DNA of 64,000 nucleotides from Coptis chinensis (taxonomy: Eukaryota; Streptophyta; Magnoliopsida; Ranunculales; Ranunculaceae), in NCBI GenBank assembly GCA_015680905.1, contig CM027383.1:90168501-90232500 (forward strand). The letters run 5' to 3'. Positions 39,451-51,185 of the stretch are shown here, in pieces. A program made the translations under genes and the position numbers. The notes beneath the pieces are model-generated. The model was not told the DNA's origin, made no database searches, and was given only the letters and a program-made list of their open reading frames with translations. Numbering within the stretch: the stretch's first letter is position 1; every line of letters starts with the position of its first letter.

Positions 39451-40800
39451 TTATTTTGTTCTATTAGCATTATTTAGACATTAGCCTATTATCTACAAAG
39501 TGAGCTAGTGGGCTAAAAAAAGGGATAAAGATAGAAAGAGAAAAATGTTGGAAGAGAGATAGAGATAGGGGCTGGGGTTATAACCACCGAATCTCTTTCT
39601 TTGTATTTGGGGTTTTAAAAATAAATAAAAAAGAGAAAAAAAGACACATAAGAGAAAGTAAAAAAGAGTGAAAAGAGGGAGAGTTCTAGGTTTAAAACAA
39701 AGAGAAAATAAAAAGAAAGAAGGAGTATTGGCGGCTTCGGCGCGGTGTCACTTTCCGGTTTTCTTTATTAGATTCTAACTAACGTTTTGCGATCTCTTGT
39801 GAGTAGACTATTTTCTTTTACATATATTCACAGCTATTTTTGTTATTGTGATAATCAATGTTTTGTGGGTTGATGAGGTCACAAAGTAATGATTATAGCA
39901 TATGGTACGCTATGATTTTTGTGAGTAGAAATTGATATGGGTAATTGACGTTAGTTTACTTTTGATTAATTTCATGTGTAGTGATATACTTGCCTTGTGG
40001 TGGATCCCTTTATGTTTGACTTTGTGGTTTATGTCATACGGCTTGTTTTCTTTATGGTTAAGGTCTAGGCATCTAGTTACTTATAATGAACTTAATGAAG
40101 TTGGAATATGCATGTTGATTTGTTTATAAACAAGAAGTAACATATGTTGTCCTTGCATGAACAATGTAGGAACTGGGTTGGAGGAAGTCTTGCCCATCTA
40201 ATAATTGTACCAGGTTAAGTCATACATTAGTACTGTGCATGAGCATGTTGATAATTTTTGGCTCACTTAATAATTTTATAAGGTTAAGGCTACAATGTGC
40301 TTGAGCCTCACTTGCATATTAGTTTAGAATTTATTCTATTGACTTTCTTTTGTGTAAAACTCATACCTGAGCAATGAACCCTTCTATTAAATTACATACT
40401 ACTCACGTGGTGGTGGTACATATATGGACAAAATCAATTTTAGAGCCTCATGCTATGTAAAGGTCTTTGTATTGCTTGTACTAAGCTATGTTAGTTGTGC
40501 ATGCTAAGCAATATTTTTATACGCAAGATTAGAATGGTATTAATTCGCTTGTTTACATGTTTTCGTTGGTGCTCAATATATTATCTGTGGGGTAACATAT
40601 TTGCATGCTTTCACTGTTACGTTATAGCGTTCGGAACTTGGTCAATTTAATTTGTGAGTTAGATTTTATGATTTATGTAGTAACATGATATATATATTCT
40701 TACTATTTGTATTGTTCATATGAATCTTGATTGGTAGTATAAGCCATTAATAAACTGTAAAGTGGGATTTCAAGAGGATGAATAGAGTACAATGAACTTT
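39451..40800 (+). other. Purine-rich tract and AT-rich DNA, no gene recognised
   Basis: The 39510-39725 part is strongly purine-rich (AGAAAGAGAAAAATG-like runs) and looks like an LTR-internal leader. The rest is AT-rich without recognisable coding. It probably belongs to the element that begins at 38742. Confidence 0.45.
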
Positions 40801-40809
40801 ACATACTCT

Positions 40810-41360
40810 ACAAAACGTCTCTGACGCAGTAATTTGTTTCTAACTAGATGGAGACCTTTACAGACACGGAATTTTGTCAAATTTAAACCATGGTGTTCTA
40901 ACACATTGAAGCATGACATATGCAATTTTTGGACAGATACAACGGCTGGATATTTGTTGAGGCGTTTATTAGCAAGACTGGTTTCTAGTTCAACTCTATA
41001 GAAAACTACAGTGTGCAGTTGAAAGTTCTTTGCTCCGATGGAGATTGAATCAATACTGGATGGAGTTTAAATATAATCGGTAGTTGTATAATATATGGTA
41101 GTATGACATATTCAAATTATAGACGGATCCAACGGTTGGATATCCGTCGAGGATCGCATAAGCGTGATTGGTCGTAGTATTTTTACATCAGAAAAATTGC
41201 AGTGCGCAGTCATTTTCTCCTACTTAGATGGAGATTGATCCATTGTCGGATAGGTATCAAATTTGATCTGTATATTTATCACACACAGTAGTTTTACTCG
41301 TTAAAATTTCAGAGATATCTAACGGTGGGTTATCTATTGAGGCAACATAGAAAATGAGCC
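40810..41360. repeat. Three diverged copies of a roughly 200-bp repeat
   Basis: Each copy carries ...GATGGAGA(C/T)TGA..., a CATATTCAAATT or CATATGCAATTT block, then a GACGGATCCAACGG-like block and TGGATATCCGT(C/T)GAGG, at about 40850-40975, 41035-41155 and 41215-41345. Such blocks are often seen in plant LTR regions. Confidence 0.7.
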
Positions 41361-41571
41361 TATTAATATTGGTTAAGTCGTAAATAGAAATGGTTAGGTG
41401 TTTAAATTAGTTATTGGCATGATGGCAGTGTATGTTATGTCGTGTTTATAGTTTTAGCATATTCTTATTATTATGGAAAGATTGGTGTGGAATGAAAGGA
41501 TTTAATTGTTTTCTAATTATCGTAAATATTCAAATGTATATATAATTGGTTATGACTAGTTGGATTTTATT

Positions 41572-41900
41572 TAGGGCAGGGATCGGGTCGGGTTTGGGTC
41601 GGATATGGCTATATCCGAATCCGAATCTGAATAGTTTTATAATATCCGAACCCGATTATATTCGAAATTTAATATCCGAACCCGACCCGAACCCGATTAT
41701 ATCCGACTAACCCGATCGGATAACACTAAAAATTCAAAAAAAGCCCAAAAAATATATCCAAATCCGAATTCGAATCCGACAGACCCGAACCCAAACCCGA
41801 CCCGAATAAATAAACGGATACAAAAATCGACCCAAACCCAAACTATTCGGGTTTGGGTCGGGTTGGGTTCCGGTCAAACCCGACCCGATTCCCTTCCCTA
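41572..41900. mobile_element. hAT-like MITE, 329 bp, perfect target duplication
   Basis: The inverted ends are TAGGGCAGGGATCGGGTC and, in reverse complement, TAGGGAAGGGAATCGGGTC. The flanks are ATTTTATT at 41564-41571 and 41901-41908, a perfect 8-bp duplication. The interior is rich in CCCGACCCGAA and ATATCCGA repeats in both orientations. It cannot encode a transposase. Confidence 0.9.
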
Positions 41901-41908
41901 ATTTTATT

Positions 41909-43279
41909 GTTGTATCTCGGTGATTTAAAATATTTATGATAAACGGTATGTGGAACTTGATTATGCTCTTTCAGAGTGTTGCTCCTCGATTGGGAGTGTA
42001 TTTTAATTCATGGGGCATTTAATTAATTCGTTACTCATAATTGAGAATTTTGATATATATGGTTTATATAGTTGAAATTGATGCGAGTTGAATGACTATT
42101 ATGTTTGGAATCTTTATTAATGATTCTACTGTGTGAGAAGATGTTTATTTTATGATAAAAATATTATAATAAATGATAACTCTTGGGTGTAAAACCCACA
42201 TCTTTAGATCTTTCCACGCCTCTTTGATGAAAGAAAATAAGAAAATGAAATGTTTATGCTTAATGATGTCATGTAAAAAGCTGCCTTAGAGAGGAACTAA
42301 TTAAGGTATTAACCTTGAGAGCTAGTTGTATTCCTTGAGTGTACATGAATGTAGGTTTGGATTCCTCAAATGTACAGGAATGACCTATTATATTTTTATG
42401 CCAAAAAGAGGCTTTGTTTATGTGTATGGAAAGCCCAGAGATGGCTGTGACACACAAATTACGAGTTTATAAGATGAAAATATATTTTCTGGAGGCGATA
42501 TCCCCGCATAGGACATATGTTTTGTAGTGGAACTTGGTGTGAGAGAGGCACATGTGTATGCGTGATTTAGCAAATGTGTGAAATGCAAATCGTGGAGTAG
42601 GAACGAACTAAAGGTTGGGCTGTGTCTATTAATAAATGAGTCAACGAGATAATTAATAAGCAAAGTGAAATATTGATTTTACGTATGAGTGAGGTATTGC
42701 ATATGAATATTTATATATTATGATGTATATGATTTCTTATAAAGAAATATTTATGTGGTTTGTGTGAGTTGTTACTCACGATGGATGAATTTACTCCCTG
42801 GTTGTAATATTTTCTCGTTCTCATAAATAGACGAGTGATTTTTAAGTAAAATATTGGCTTTATGTATGAGCAAGCTGTTGGATATGATTAGTTGTGTATT
42901 ATGATATAATGCATATGATTTCTTATATGAAGGAATGTGAATGTGGTTAGCGTGATATGTTGGATATGGTGGTGTGACATGAATGCTAATATTGGTGATA
43001 TATTATGCTAGATTGTGTATTCTCATGGTTATTGTGAGATTGAAGTAATGTTGATGTAGAAAGTGGTAAGTTTGAGGTTCGTTCACCATAGAATGTTCAA
43101 GATGAATGAATGAGAGTTTGATGAAGGAGGAAAGGTATAGTTTCAGTGATATGGGTTGATCCTTTAAAGAAGATGATTGGTTTGTAAAAAGAAGATGACT
43201 TGTATTAAAATGAAGACTTGAATGAAAGCAATGAAATGAAACTTGAAGTGAATGAAAACATAAAGTAGAGCTTGCAAAA
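41909..43279. repeat. AT-rich DNA with an imperfect tandem duplication
   Basis: A segment of about 180 bp (AAAATATTG, TACGTATGAGTGAGG or TATGTATGAGCAAGC, then ATGATTTCTTATA) occurs at about 42668-42846 and 42848-43010 with moderate divergence. No gene is recognised. ORFs on the minus strand here have no recognisable features. Confidence 0.55.
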
Positions 43280-45089
43280 TGATCATCTCCCAAATATATG
43301 TTTTATTACCTTTACATTACTGCATTATAGCCCTTTTTACACATAATAAACAAACAACTCATAGCTTTTACTGCATTTTGCATATTACAAACCATTTCAG
43401 ACCACTTATCATAAAATATGCATTTTAGCGCCAAAAGGAGCTTCTTATGAGGATTCAAGCTGCTATGAAAAAGTGCTAAAAAAGTCAAAGTCAAAGGTCA
43501 ATGACTCAAACTCAGAAGACTGAAAGTCATGTCCTTAACTCAGAAGACTGGAGATGGATGACCTTGTCACAAAAGAAGACTTGCTCAAAACCTAGCTTGC
43601 TCAAGAAGAAAGAGAAAATGCAAAAGCATAACGAAAAAAGGAAAAGTAAAAATCAAAGGAGTGAAGTGTCTTGATTGTAGAGAGAAATGGCAAATCGGTC
43701 ATTGTAAAAGTAGGAGTATAAAAGTAAAAAGTAAGGAGAAAAAGTATTATCCAATTTTTAGTTTAACAACCCAAAAATTTAGATCAATTTTATCATGCTT
43801 TCTTAGGTAGATCGATTTACATTATTGCATTTTATTTTCTTGTATTGTTATTTTTTTATTTCAATCTATCTTGTTTTATTGCTTTCTAGTTTTCTTGTTT
43901 TCATTACATTCAATACTTGGTTTCAATACCTGTTGTTTTCAATCTTTTCATTCCACTCAACTTGTCTCCACATTTCTTGTCATTCAATATCAAGAACACT
44001 AGTTGCACTCATTAAAGTCATCAATAAGTGTAACTTGGTGATATAGTTATCTCCTTTTCTCTTCATTCTTTCATATTTTAATTTTATACAGCTTCATGTT
44101 TTCAATGTTTTCATCTCTTAAACACTTGTCTTTCAATACTCATTAGAAATAAAAGAAAAAGATGAATAAGAAAAGTTAAAAAGTTATTATTTTCACTCAT
44201 CAATCATTCCTACTACACTACACTACTACTTCACAAAACACAAAGAACTTGAATGAAAACTTGGATTGAATAACTTGATAAACAACTTGTATTGAAAAGA
44301 ACTTGATAAATAACAAAAGGAAACAAAGTAAATAAAAGACTTGGAAAAATAAAGGACTTGAATTGAAAATCTACACTACTCCTACATGACCATAGATTAC
44401 GTCTATGTGCTCTCTATCCTCTCACTTTTTGGTTTATATACCACACCTTTTACAAGTCAACCGGTCAAAGTCAACGATCAAAGTCAATAGTCAAAGTCCT
44501 CAATTCAGAAGACCAAAGATGGAGGCCCTTATTTCAAATTATAAAGACATATCCCTAAACCTATCTTGGTTAAGAAGGCACCAAAAAGCAAAAGTGAAAA
44601 GGGTGAGGTGTCTAGTTTATAATGGATGAGGGCAAATCTGTAAATTTCAAAAATAAGGGTATATAAACAAAAAGCAAGGGAGAGAGAACTCATCCATTGT
44701 CTTAGGATCCAAACCATTCGGTTTGTTTATTTTCTTGTCTTATTTTTTAATCATGTCTTTAATTTCTTGTTATTTTATTTTATTTCAATCAACTTGTTAT
44801 TTCTTTTTCTTTATTTCAATCAGACTTGTTATTTGTTGTTTGTTTTAATCTTCAATCTTGTTTGTTGCTTTCATTTCAATGTTTTAATCAATTTTCTTTT
44901 CATGTTTTCAAGTCATTTCAATCAAACAATCAAGCTTTCAAGTTCATTAGCTTTGAACCATTCTAATATTCAAGAGTTTACCTTTTTTTCTTCATATCTC
45001 CCTCACTTAAACTCTAAACAATTTAGGATGAACCTCAACTCTTAATCTAAACTCTTTTGAAGTATACCCACTACAATATTAAAGCTTCA
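43280..45089 (+). repeat. Composite 5' LTR region, subfamily B
   Basis: It starts TGATCATCTCCCAAATATATG and ends TTAAAGCTTCA, as does the 3' LTR, but is 1810 bp against 854 bp. The part from 43280 to about 44400 is a diverged LTR-like copy. From about 44452 (CAACCGGTCAAAGTCAAC) to 45089 a second copy, close to 51408-52039, resumes. A TATA box, TATATAAA, is at 44660-44667. Confidence 0.75.
44660..44667 (+). promoter_or_regulatory. TATA box of the composite 5' LTR
   Basis: TATATAAA within GGGTATATAAACAAAAAGC, identical in context to the 3' LTR box at 51609-51616. Confidence 0.65.
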
Positions 45090-45091
45090 AA

Positions 45092-45110
45092 TGGCACCGG
45101 TGGGCGACTG
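45092..45110 (+). other. Primer-binding-site-like sequence
   Basis: TGGCACCGGTGGGCGACTG starts two bases after the LTR end and loosely resembles the TGGCGCCGTTGCCGGGG site typical of Athila elements. The match is imperfect. Confidence 0.45.
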
Positions 45111-45242
45111 CCCAGCCACCTCAACAGAAGTGCGTGCGATTTTTTTGCAGTCCAGTTCATTTGTGACGAGCAGTTGTACTCTGAGCCTAAATTTTGTAAT
45201 AGAGTAGGAGAAAATAGTGGAACTTGTTTGTAATAGTTAGTG

Positions 45243-45285
<43 letters not shown>

Positions 45286-46406
45286 TGGTTTTTGATTAAT
45301 TCTTATGATGAAAAGGTGTTAAACTTGGTTTAAGTTTATTACTTACCAAGGGATTAGAGTTTTAATTGCCTTGGGAAGTTCAAGTGTGTGAGGCAAGTTG
45401 TAGATCATAGCCCACACACTATGGATCAACTTGGTAATCAACACTCTAAGTCCATTTGACTCCAGTTAATCTAGATGATTAATCTAAAACTAGGTAATTA
45501 GATTAGTATAATCTTAGTTTAGTTTTAAGTTTGAGCCCTTAAAGGCAAAGTTGTATAAATTGTCAAAAACCCAACTTGTGGGCTTTTTAAGTGGGCCTTT
45601 ATTGTAACTTAAAACAGGGTAAAGCTAGAAAGGTTGGTCCTGATTCTCATATCAAGCGCCAACCGACGTCATCTTCTCCTCAAGCAGCATCTAAGCACAA
45701 CTTGAGAGGTAAATTCTAAACCTCCTTGAATCCCAAGTAAGATGATAATTGTGTGTACAAGCATCCTTACGTGATTGTTTGAAATTTACTTTTCGCACTG
45801 CAATTTACATTCGTGCATAAGGCTGAACCCGAGCCATAACAACCATTGAGAAGTCATTGCTCAATGTAGGTAAATTGGACGTTGCTTGATTCTTGAAAGC
45901 CCTAGACAAAAAAAAAATTAATTAAAATCAATCAACTAGAGCCCAAGTAGTCACACTCCTCCAGAAAAGGACAAAAATTTAGGCACGAGGATTTAGAGTA
46001 ATCAGTTACCAGATTCCGGTGGACCAACTACCTTCTTCACTCCCCTCCCCCAGATTCATCGTGAGTGAGATTCTTGGTAGCACACCACTTGGTGAAGTGA
46101 CTGCCTACTCTTTTGATACGTGTAGTAGAGGCATCCTAGTTACGCGCCCAACTGTTCCTCTGAACAGGGTATAGTAAAATATAGACCAAAAGCAAAGTTT
46201 TCAAAACTCCATACCTGTAAAAACGAATTTCGATTGCTTGAGCATACATTGCACTGTTTGCGCATGTTAGGATAGTTTTGGGGTCTTGTTAAAAGTGTAT
46301 GATACTGCGTTCAGCCACTTCTAGTATTAGCAAGAATAAAACTTACACACGTAGGAGAGTTTGTCGCCCTAGACAATCTCTTGTTTCTAGTCATCCATCT
46401 CTTAAG
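45111..46406 (+). other. Leader of the gag-only Athila element, with 49-base A tract
   Basis: No ORF. An A tract of 49 bases lies at 45245-45293. From about 45340 to 46150 the sequence matches the leader of the minus-strand Athila element (4900-5720). Confidence 0.7.
45245..45293 (+). repeat. A49 homopolymer
   Basis: A run of 49 adenines in the leader, preceded by GTTAGTGAT and followed by CTTGG. The other copy of this leader has only a short A run at the matching place. A run this long is also prone to length error in sequencing. Confidence 0.95.
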
Positions 46407-47776
46407 ATGGCTGACGAAGTAGTACGTGCAAGCTGAAGAGCCTCTCTCCAACTTCTACACACCGTTGCAAGATGGGCCTCCATCTTGTATACGACTCACA
46501 CCACTTACAACCGATTTTAAGATTCCACCAAATGTGTTCAATCTTCTACCCATCTTCCATGGGTTAGAACACGAGTTACCATACGAGCATCTATGCCGGA
46601 TATATGAAGTATGTAATACCTTTCATCATCCGAGCATCACCAATGATCAGGTTAAGCTACGAGTGTTTCCTTTCACTCTAGCTGGCAAGAGTCACTCTTG
46701 GCTTCTCTCACAGAAGGCCGACTCTTTCGATACATTGGAAAAGGTTGTGTTCTCCTTCATGAAGAAGTACTTTCCGCCCAAGAAAACAGAAGAGATAAGA
46801 AGCAAGATACAGTTCTTCAGACAGAGTCCGAGTGAGACATTTTCCAAAGCATGGGATAGATTCTCTGACCTACTCCATTCATGTCCTCACCATAAACTAG
46901 AAAAATCAACTCTTGTCCAATGTTTCTTCAAAGGTCTTCTCCCATAACACAAAGTAACCCTCGACATCATGAGTAATGGTAATTTTATTTTTGGATAGAG
47001 GTGCAACCGAAGCTTTAACCTTTCTTAAAAACCAAGCTGAAAAGAGTACCCATTGGAGCGACATAAACAATTCCAGAACAGCCTAACCCAGTACATCTAA
47101 GGCTAGTGGTATTTTTTAGGTGAAATCATATCCAGAAATCAAAACCCTAAAAGAAACCCTCGCAAAAAAGATAGAAGCCCTCACAACCAAACAAAAATAC
47201 TAAAACCCTCATCCTATCATGAACATAAATATCTTACCATGCAATTTTTGTCTAAGCTTAAATCATATAGATGCCACCTGTCCCTTAATCACAAACCTAT
47301 TATCATTTCAGCCAGAAGAAGTATGTGCTTTCAATGTACCAAATGCACCATAGAGACAACATCCAAACTTCTCATGGACCAACATTCCACAAAACCAAAC
47401 TCCACCAGGTTTCAACAAACCAACAAATACCTTCAGACAAGGACAAGGTACCTATAACAATCAGAACAGAGCATTGGTTCCATCCCAATTTAACCAGTAT
47501 CAAAACCAACCTATCAACAACCAAAGAGACCTAGTTCCCGTTACCCCATTAACTAGTGTCCAAATAAATAAACCCACTGAAATAATGTTATCTGTCATGC
47601 AACAGAAAACCCAAATCCTAGCATCCATGCAACAATCTCTGAACTTGTTAGCCTAAGATAAAATCCAAAAAGGTGTGTTCCCAGGTCAAGCTATTCCTAA
47701 TACTAAACCAACAAACACAGCCTTTGAAGCAACAAGTGATGTGAACGAAGCTGGAGCGCTAAAAACTCTTTCTTAA
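46407..47776 (+). pseudogene. Athila-type Gag, second copy, broken
   Basis: The ATG at 46407 starts MADEVV; a one-base frameshift after codon 6 then moves the protein into the frame of 46426-46947, giving QAEEPLSNFYTPLQDGPPSC, the gag domain (FPFTLAGKSHSWLLSQ, FMKKYFPPKK, FRQSPSETFSKAWDRFSDLL) and VQCFFKGLLP before a TAA at 46945-46947. The tail continues in other frames at 47100-47776: a degenerate zinc-knuckle region, then Gln/Asn-rich sequence and GVFPGQAIPN. It ends at a TAA at 47774-47776, where protease would normally begin. Confidence 0.9.
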
Positions 47777-49193
47777 TCATCCCATCTACAAGGATTTACT
47801 CATATTGTTCCGATGTATCCCTTTCCTTTCCATTCCATCTTTCGCTTTCATGGGATACATCAATAAGGTAACCGGACCTCTCCACTTGAAGGGTGTGGTT
47901 GTAAGTGTCGGAGCCTTGAGTCCACAATATATCTTGTGCATTCCACGTTTGCACTTTTACTCGTCGTTTGAGTAGTGTACCCCTATGGAGCAAGTATATA
48001 ATTTTTCTTTTCTTTATTTTACACTTCTTTTTAGAATAATTTTTCTATTCCTGTCAGTTACAATTCCTGTCTTTATTTTCACTTCCCTGTTTCCTATTTT
48101 TACACAAGCATTTTTCTTTCAATCTTCACTTTTGATGCTGAGTAGTCTTTCATCTACAAAGAAGAGATGTGAAACAAAGCAGAGGGCGATGGGGATTGAG
48201 TGAAGGTGTCTTATGGTTGCCTCTCATGGTTGTTTAGCATGTCTCGTCTTTCATAGGCATGTCATACCATGGGATGGTTAGCAACTGGAGCCCTTGATTT
48301 CAAAAACTTTTTACTTCTATGGGTGATTTCTAATTGTTTCGAGCTTCGTCTTTCTCTCTGGTTGGAATGGCTTTAACTAGGGCTAACTAGAGAGTAGGAG
48401 AGGAGAGACTAGATTATCTAGAAATAGAGCTAGTCCTCTTCACTAGATTTGCCTACTTGCAAAATTAGAGGTGGAAGATTTAGGGAGGCCAAACCATGGG
48501 ATGGTTATCAATTAGAATCACTTAATTTCAAGTACCTTCTATTGGGATGATCACTTTCGTCATAGTGATTTTTCTTAGTAGTTTTATAGTTTATATTGTT
48601 TGGTCATAGTAATTTAGGAACATAAAAACCAAAAAGCTAAAAACAAATGTTTCTTTCTTTCTTTAATAAAATTGTTGTTTTCACCGTGCTTATAGTAGAT
48701 GATTCTCGATACATCAATAGTTAAGTGATTTTTCAAAACGGGCAATGGATTCCACATAGACCAACCCTTAGAAGTACGCAATCTCCATTCTTCTAAGGGC
48801 GGTTTGAGGATCAGTTATGTGTTACTAAGGGTCGCCTATATCACCGAGCTATTCGCCCGGGTCAGGACATTCCATGTCTTGCACAGTAAATCCCCCTACT
48901 CATATAACTGAAGCCATAGTCTGACTAGATTGGGTTCAATAAAGAGCCGACATGAAAGTTGCCTAAGATCACCAGTTATGGTTCGTTTTCAAGAAATTAG
49001 CGTTAAGAATCACGGCTATTGAGTACGAGTATCTTAAAATATCTTTCCATAATTTTCAAAACTAGAGGATATAAAAATGAAAATTATACGCCCCGGAGTA
49101 ACCAAAATGATACCGGATCCACGTATAATTTTATCTTCTTGTCAAAACCTCTATATGGTTAGAGATACCTTTAGATTGAGAAAAACAATTATT

Positions 49194-49196
<3 letters not shown>

Positions 49197-49239
<43 letters not shown>
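49197..49239. repeat. (AC)n microsatellite
   Basis: About 21 AC repeats, uninterrupted. The apparent ORF of alternating Thr-His is an artefact. Confidence 0.98.
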
Positions 49240-49247
<8 letters not shown>

Positions 49248-51173
49248 GTGTCTGTATAGATAGTTGTTTACATACTTTACATTTTGCACTTTTTTATTTC
49301 TTCAATCGTAGTGTAATCATAATCATGCATCCATGTTAGATCTTCTGCATTATATATGTCTTCAAAAATACAAAAACCAAAAAAAAAATTATATTAGAAT
49401 AAATATCCCTAGTATAATAAACCATGTATTCTCATTCGATCTATATCAAACAACCCACGCCCCAAACTTATTTGGGGGTGACATATTTTCATCATGAGGA
49501 ATAGAATACAGGTGTATCACCATTTTTGCTTATGTTTCTATGGTAATCTCTTTCCTTATATATTCATACTTTGAGGACAAGTATAGTTCTATCATAGAGT
49601 TGGTATAATAACATTTTGCAAAAACTATGTATTTTCTATATAGTATATAGTATAGTATATTTCTTCTTTTCTAAAAAAAATCGAAAAAGACCAAAAATAT
49701 TTTTCCGTTTAGTATTAAAAAGTCTTATTTCCTTTTTCTAGGATAAATAAAAAGTTTAGAAGTCTCATTATAGCAACAAAATAAGGACTTGTTCTTCGTA
49801 CTTAGACTAATATACATACAATATAGTTTCTGCATCTTTTCATGAATGGCATGCATCAGCATTTGTTTGTATATAGCAGTGAGTTTCCGAAGTCAATGTT
49901 AGAACAATTAAGTTCCATATCCTGTGAGAATCTAGCCAAAAGCCTTATCTGAATGATTATTGAGTGATGACACAAAGGATGTCCGGATAGAAAAACCACA
50001 CGTCCACTTGCTTGATCACCATGCCATATCCTATGAGGGAATTTAAGCTCTTTTTGGATCAATATAGCCAAATAAATGTTAAAACCCCAAAAAGATAGTT
50101 TTCTTCTAGTTACCCCTCTTGAGCCTTCACCCTTTCTAAAAGCCTTTTTATTATTCTTCACCAAAAATTCCTAACCCATCACAACACACAATAAAAAGCT
50201 TACCCAGCTGATGAGTTAAGAATTGGATGGTTATCAAAAAAAAGAGAAGAGAATACCTTGTACAAAAATAGAATAGTTATTTGCTTCCAAAAAAAAAAAA
50301 AAAGACCCATTAAAAACCAAAACTCTAAAAATCCAAAGGAGTAAAAAATCGAATCTCCCAAAAGTTCAAAATCAAGAGGAGACGATATCAAAAACAAAAA
50401 AAATCAAAAGAAAAGTTAGAACTCCCAAAATTCAAAATCATGTGGAGTCACAAAGCCAAATGGCTAAAAGAATGTATCATAATTTGGAAGTAAACTAACA
50501 AAATGAGGTTCTTCTCTGGTTACAAGTATCTTGAAGACCCAGTTTCCCGACTTATCATATTTTGTTTTTCCCTTCTATTTTCTTTCTAAACCATCACCCT
50601 AGCCCCTTAACTCCTAATAAAAAACATCTAGCTCGATTAGGAATAGGATGGTGTGATAGTAAGTGGCAAGCGTGATCAATCGACCCCGGTTTCTTTGGAC
50701 GTCATCTGAGTATGCGAGAAATATTAGTGCCCATTGCACTTGAGAGAACGAACCTTGAGTGAATCTATCAGAGAGTTGTGATTGCAACACACCCCTGTGA
50801 GAACCCACCTTAAGGAAGCTATCCAAAAGCCTCGGAAACAACTCTGCTTTTGCGTTTCATTGCTCATGTTTTGTACAATTATCTTTAGATGCTTAAATTA
50901 TTATACATTTGTTATTCTGAGTTCAAAGGAGCTTGTCCTTATTCACCGCTAATGAGATGTATGAACTTTTGAGAATAAATAAGGAAACAAGACCCTTTGT
51001 ACTAAATAGAAGAAGTTTGTGAGTACGTTCACTGGAAAACTCTCATGAGGCTTAAAACTCGTCCACTAGGGAATTCCTAGTGGTTTAAGTCCTTGTTGCA
51101 TATGGTCAATGCAATCGCACTCTGCAAAACGAGATTAATATAACGTATAATAAATCACTCAAATGTGCATTTT

Positions 51174-51185
51174 ATTTGGAGGTGG
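51174..51185 (+). other. Polypurine-tract-like sequence before 3' LTR
   Basis: TATTTGGAGGTGG lies directly before the LTR start TGATTAGCTCCC. It is the expected site of plus-strand priming. Confidence 0.6.

Larger units (their letters stand above)
47777..51185 (+). other. Non-coding interior of the gag-only Athila element
   Basis: No pol domain in any frame. Notable parts: a T-rich tract at 47999-48130; a duplicated block beginning CCATGGGATGGTTA at 48269 and 48493; the Athila 3'-region signature TTTGGGGGTGACAT (about 49471) and TTTGAGGACAAG (about 49571); and 49900-51140, which matches the minus-strand element at 54170-61250 in reverse complement, including CTAGGGAATTCCTAGTGG (51067-51084). 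It ends in a purine tract next to the LTR. Confidence 0.7.

Noticed and set aside
42269..43494. Several minus-strand ORFs of 60-96 codons
   Set aside because: Low-complexity translations of AT-rich repeats with no domain, partner or upstream signals.
45092..45293. SINE or processed pseudogene ending in the A49 tract
   Set aside because: No A-box or B-box and no flanking duplication could be seen. The position just after the LTR fits a retrotransposon leader better.
49077..49259. ORF with a Thr-His repeat
   Set aside because: It is the translation of an (AC)n microsatellite.
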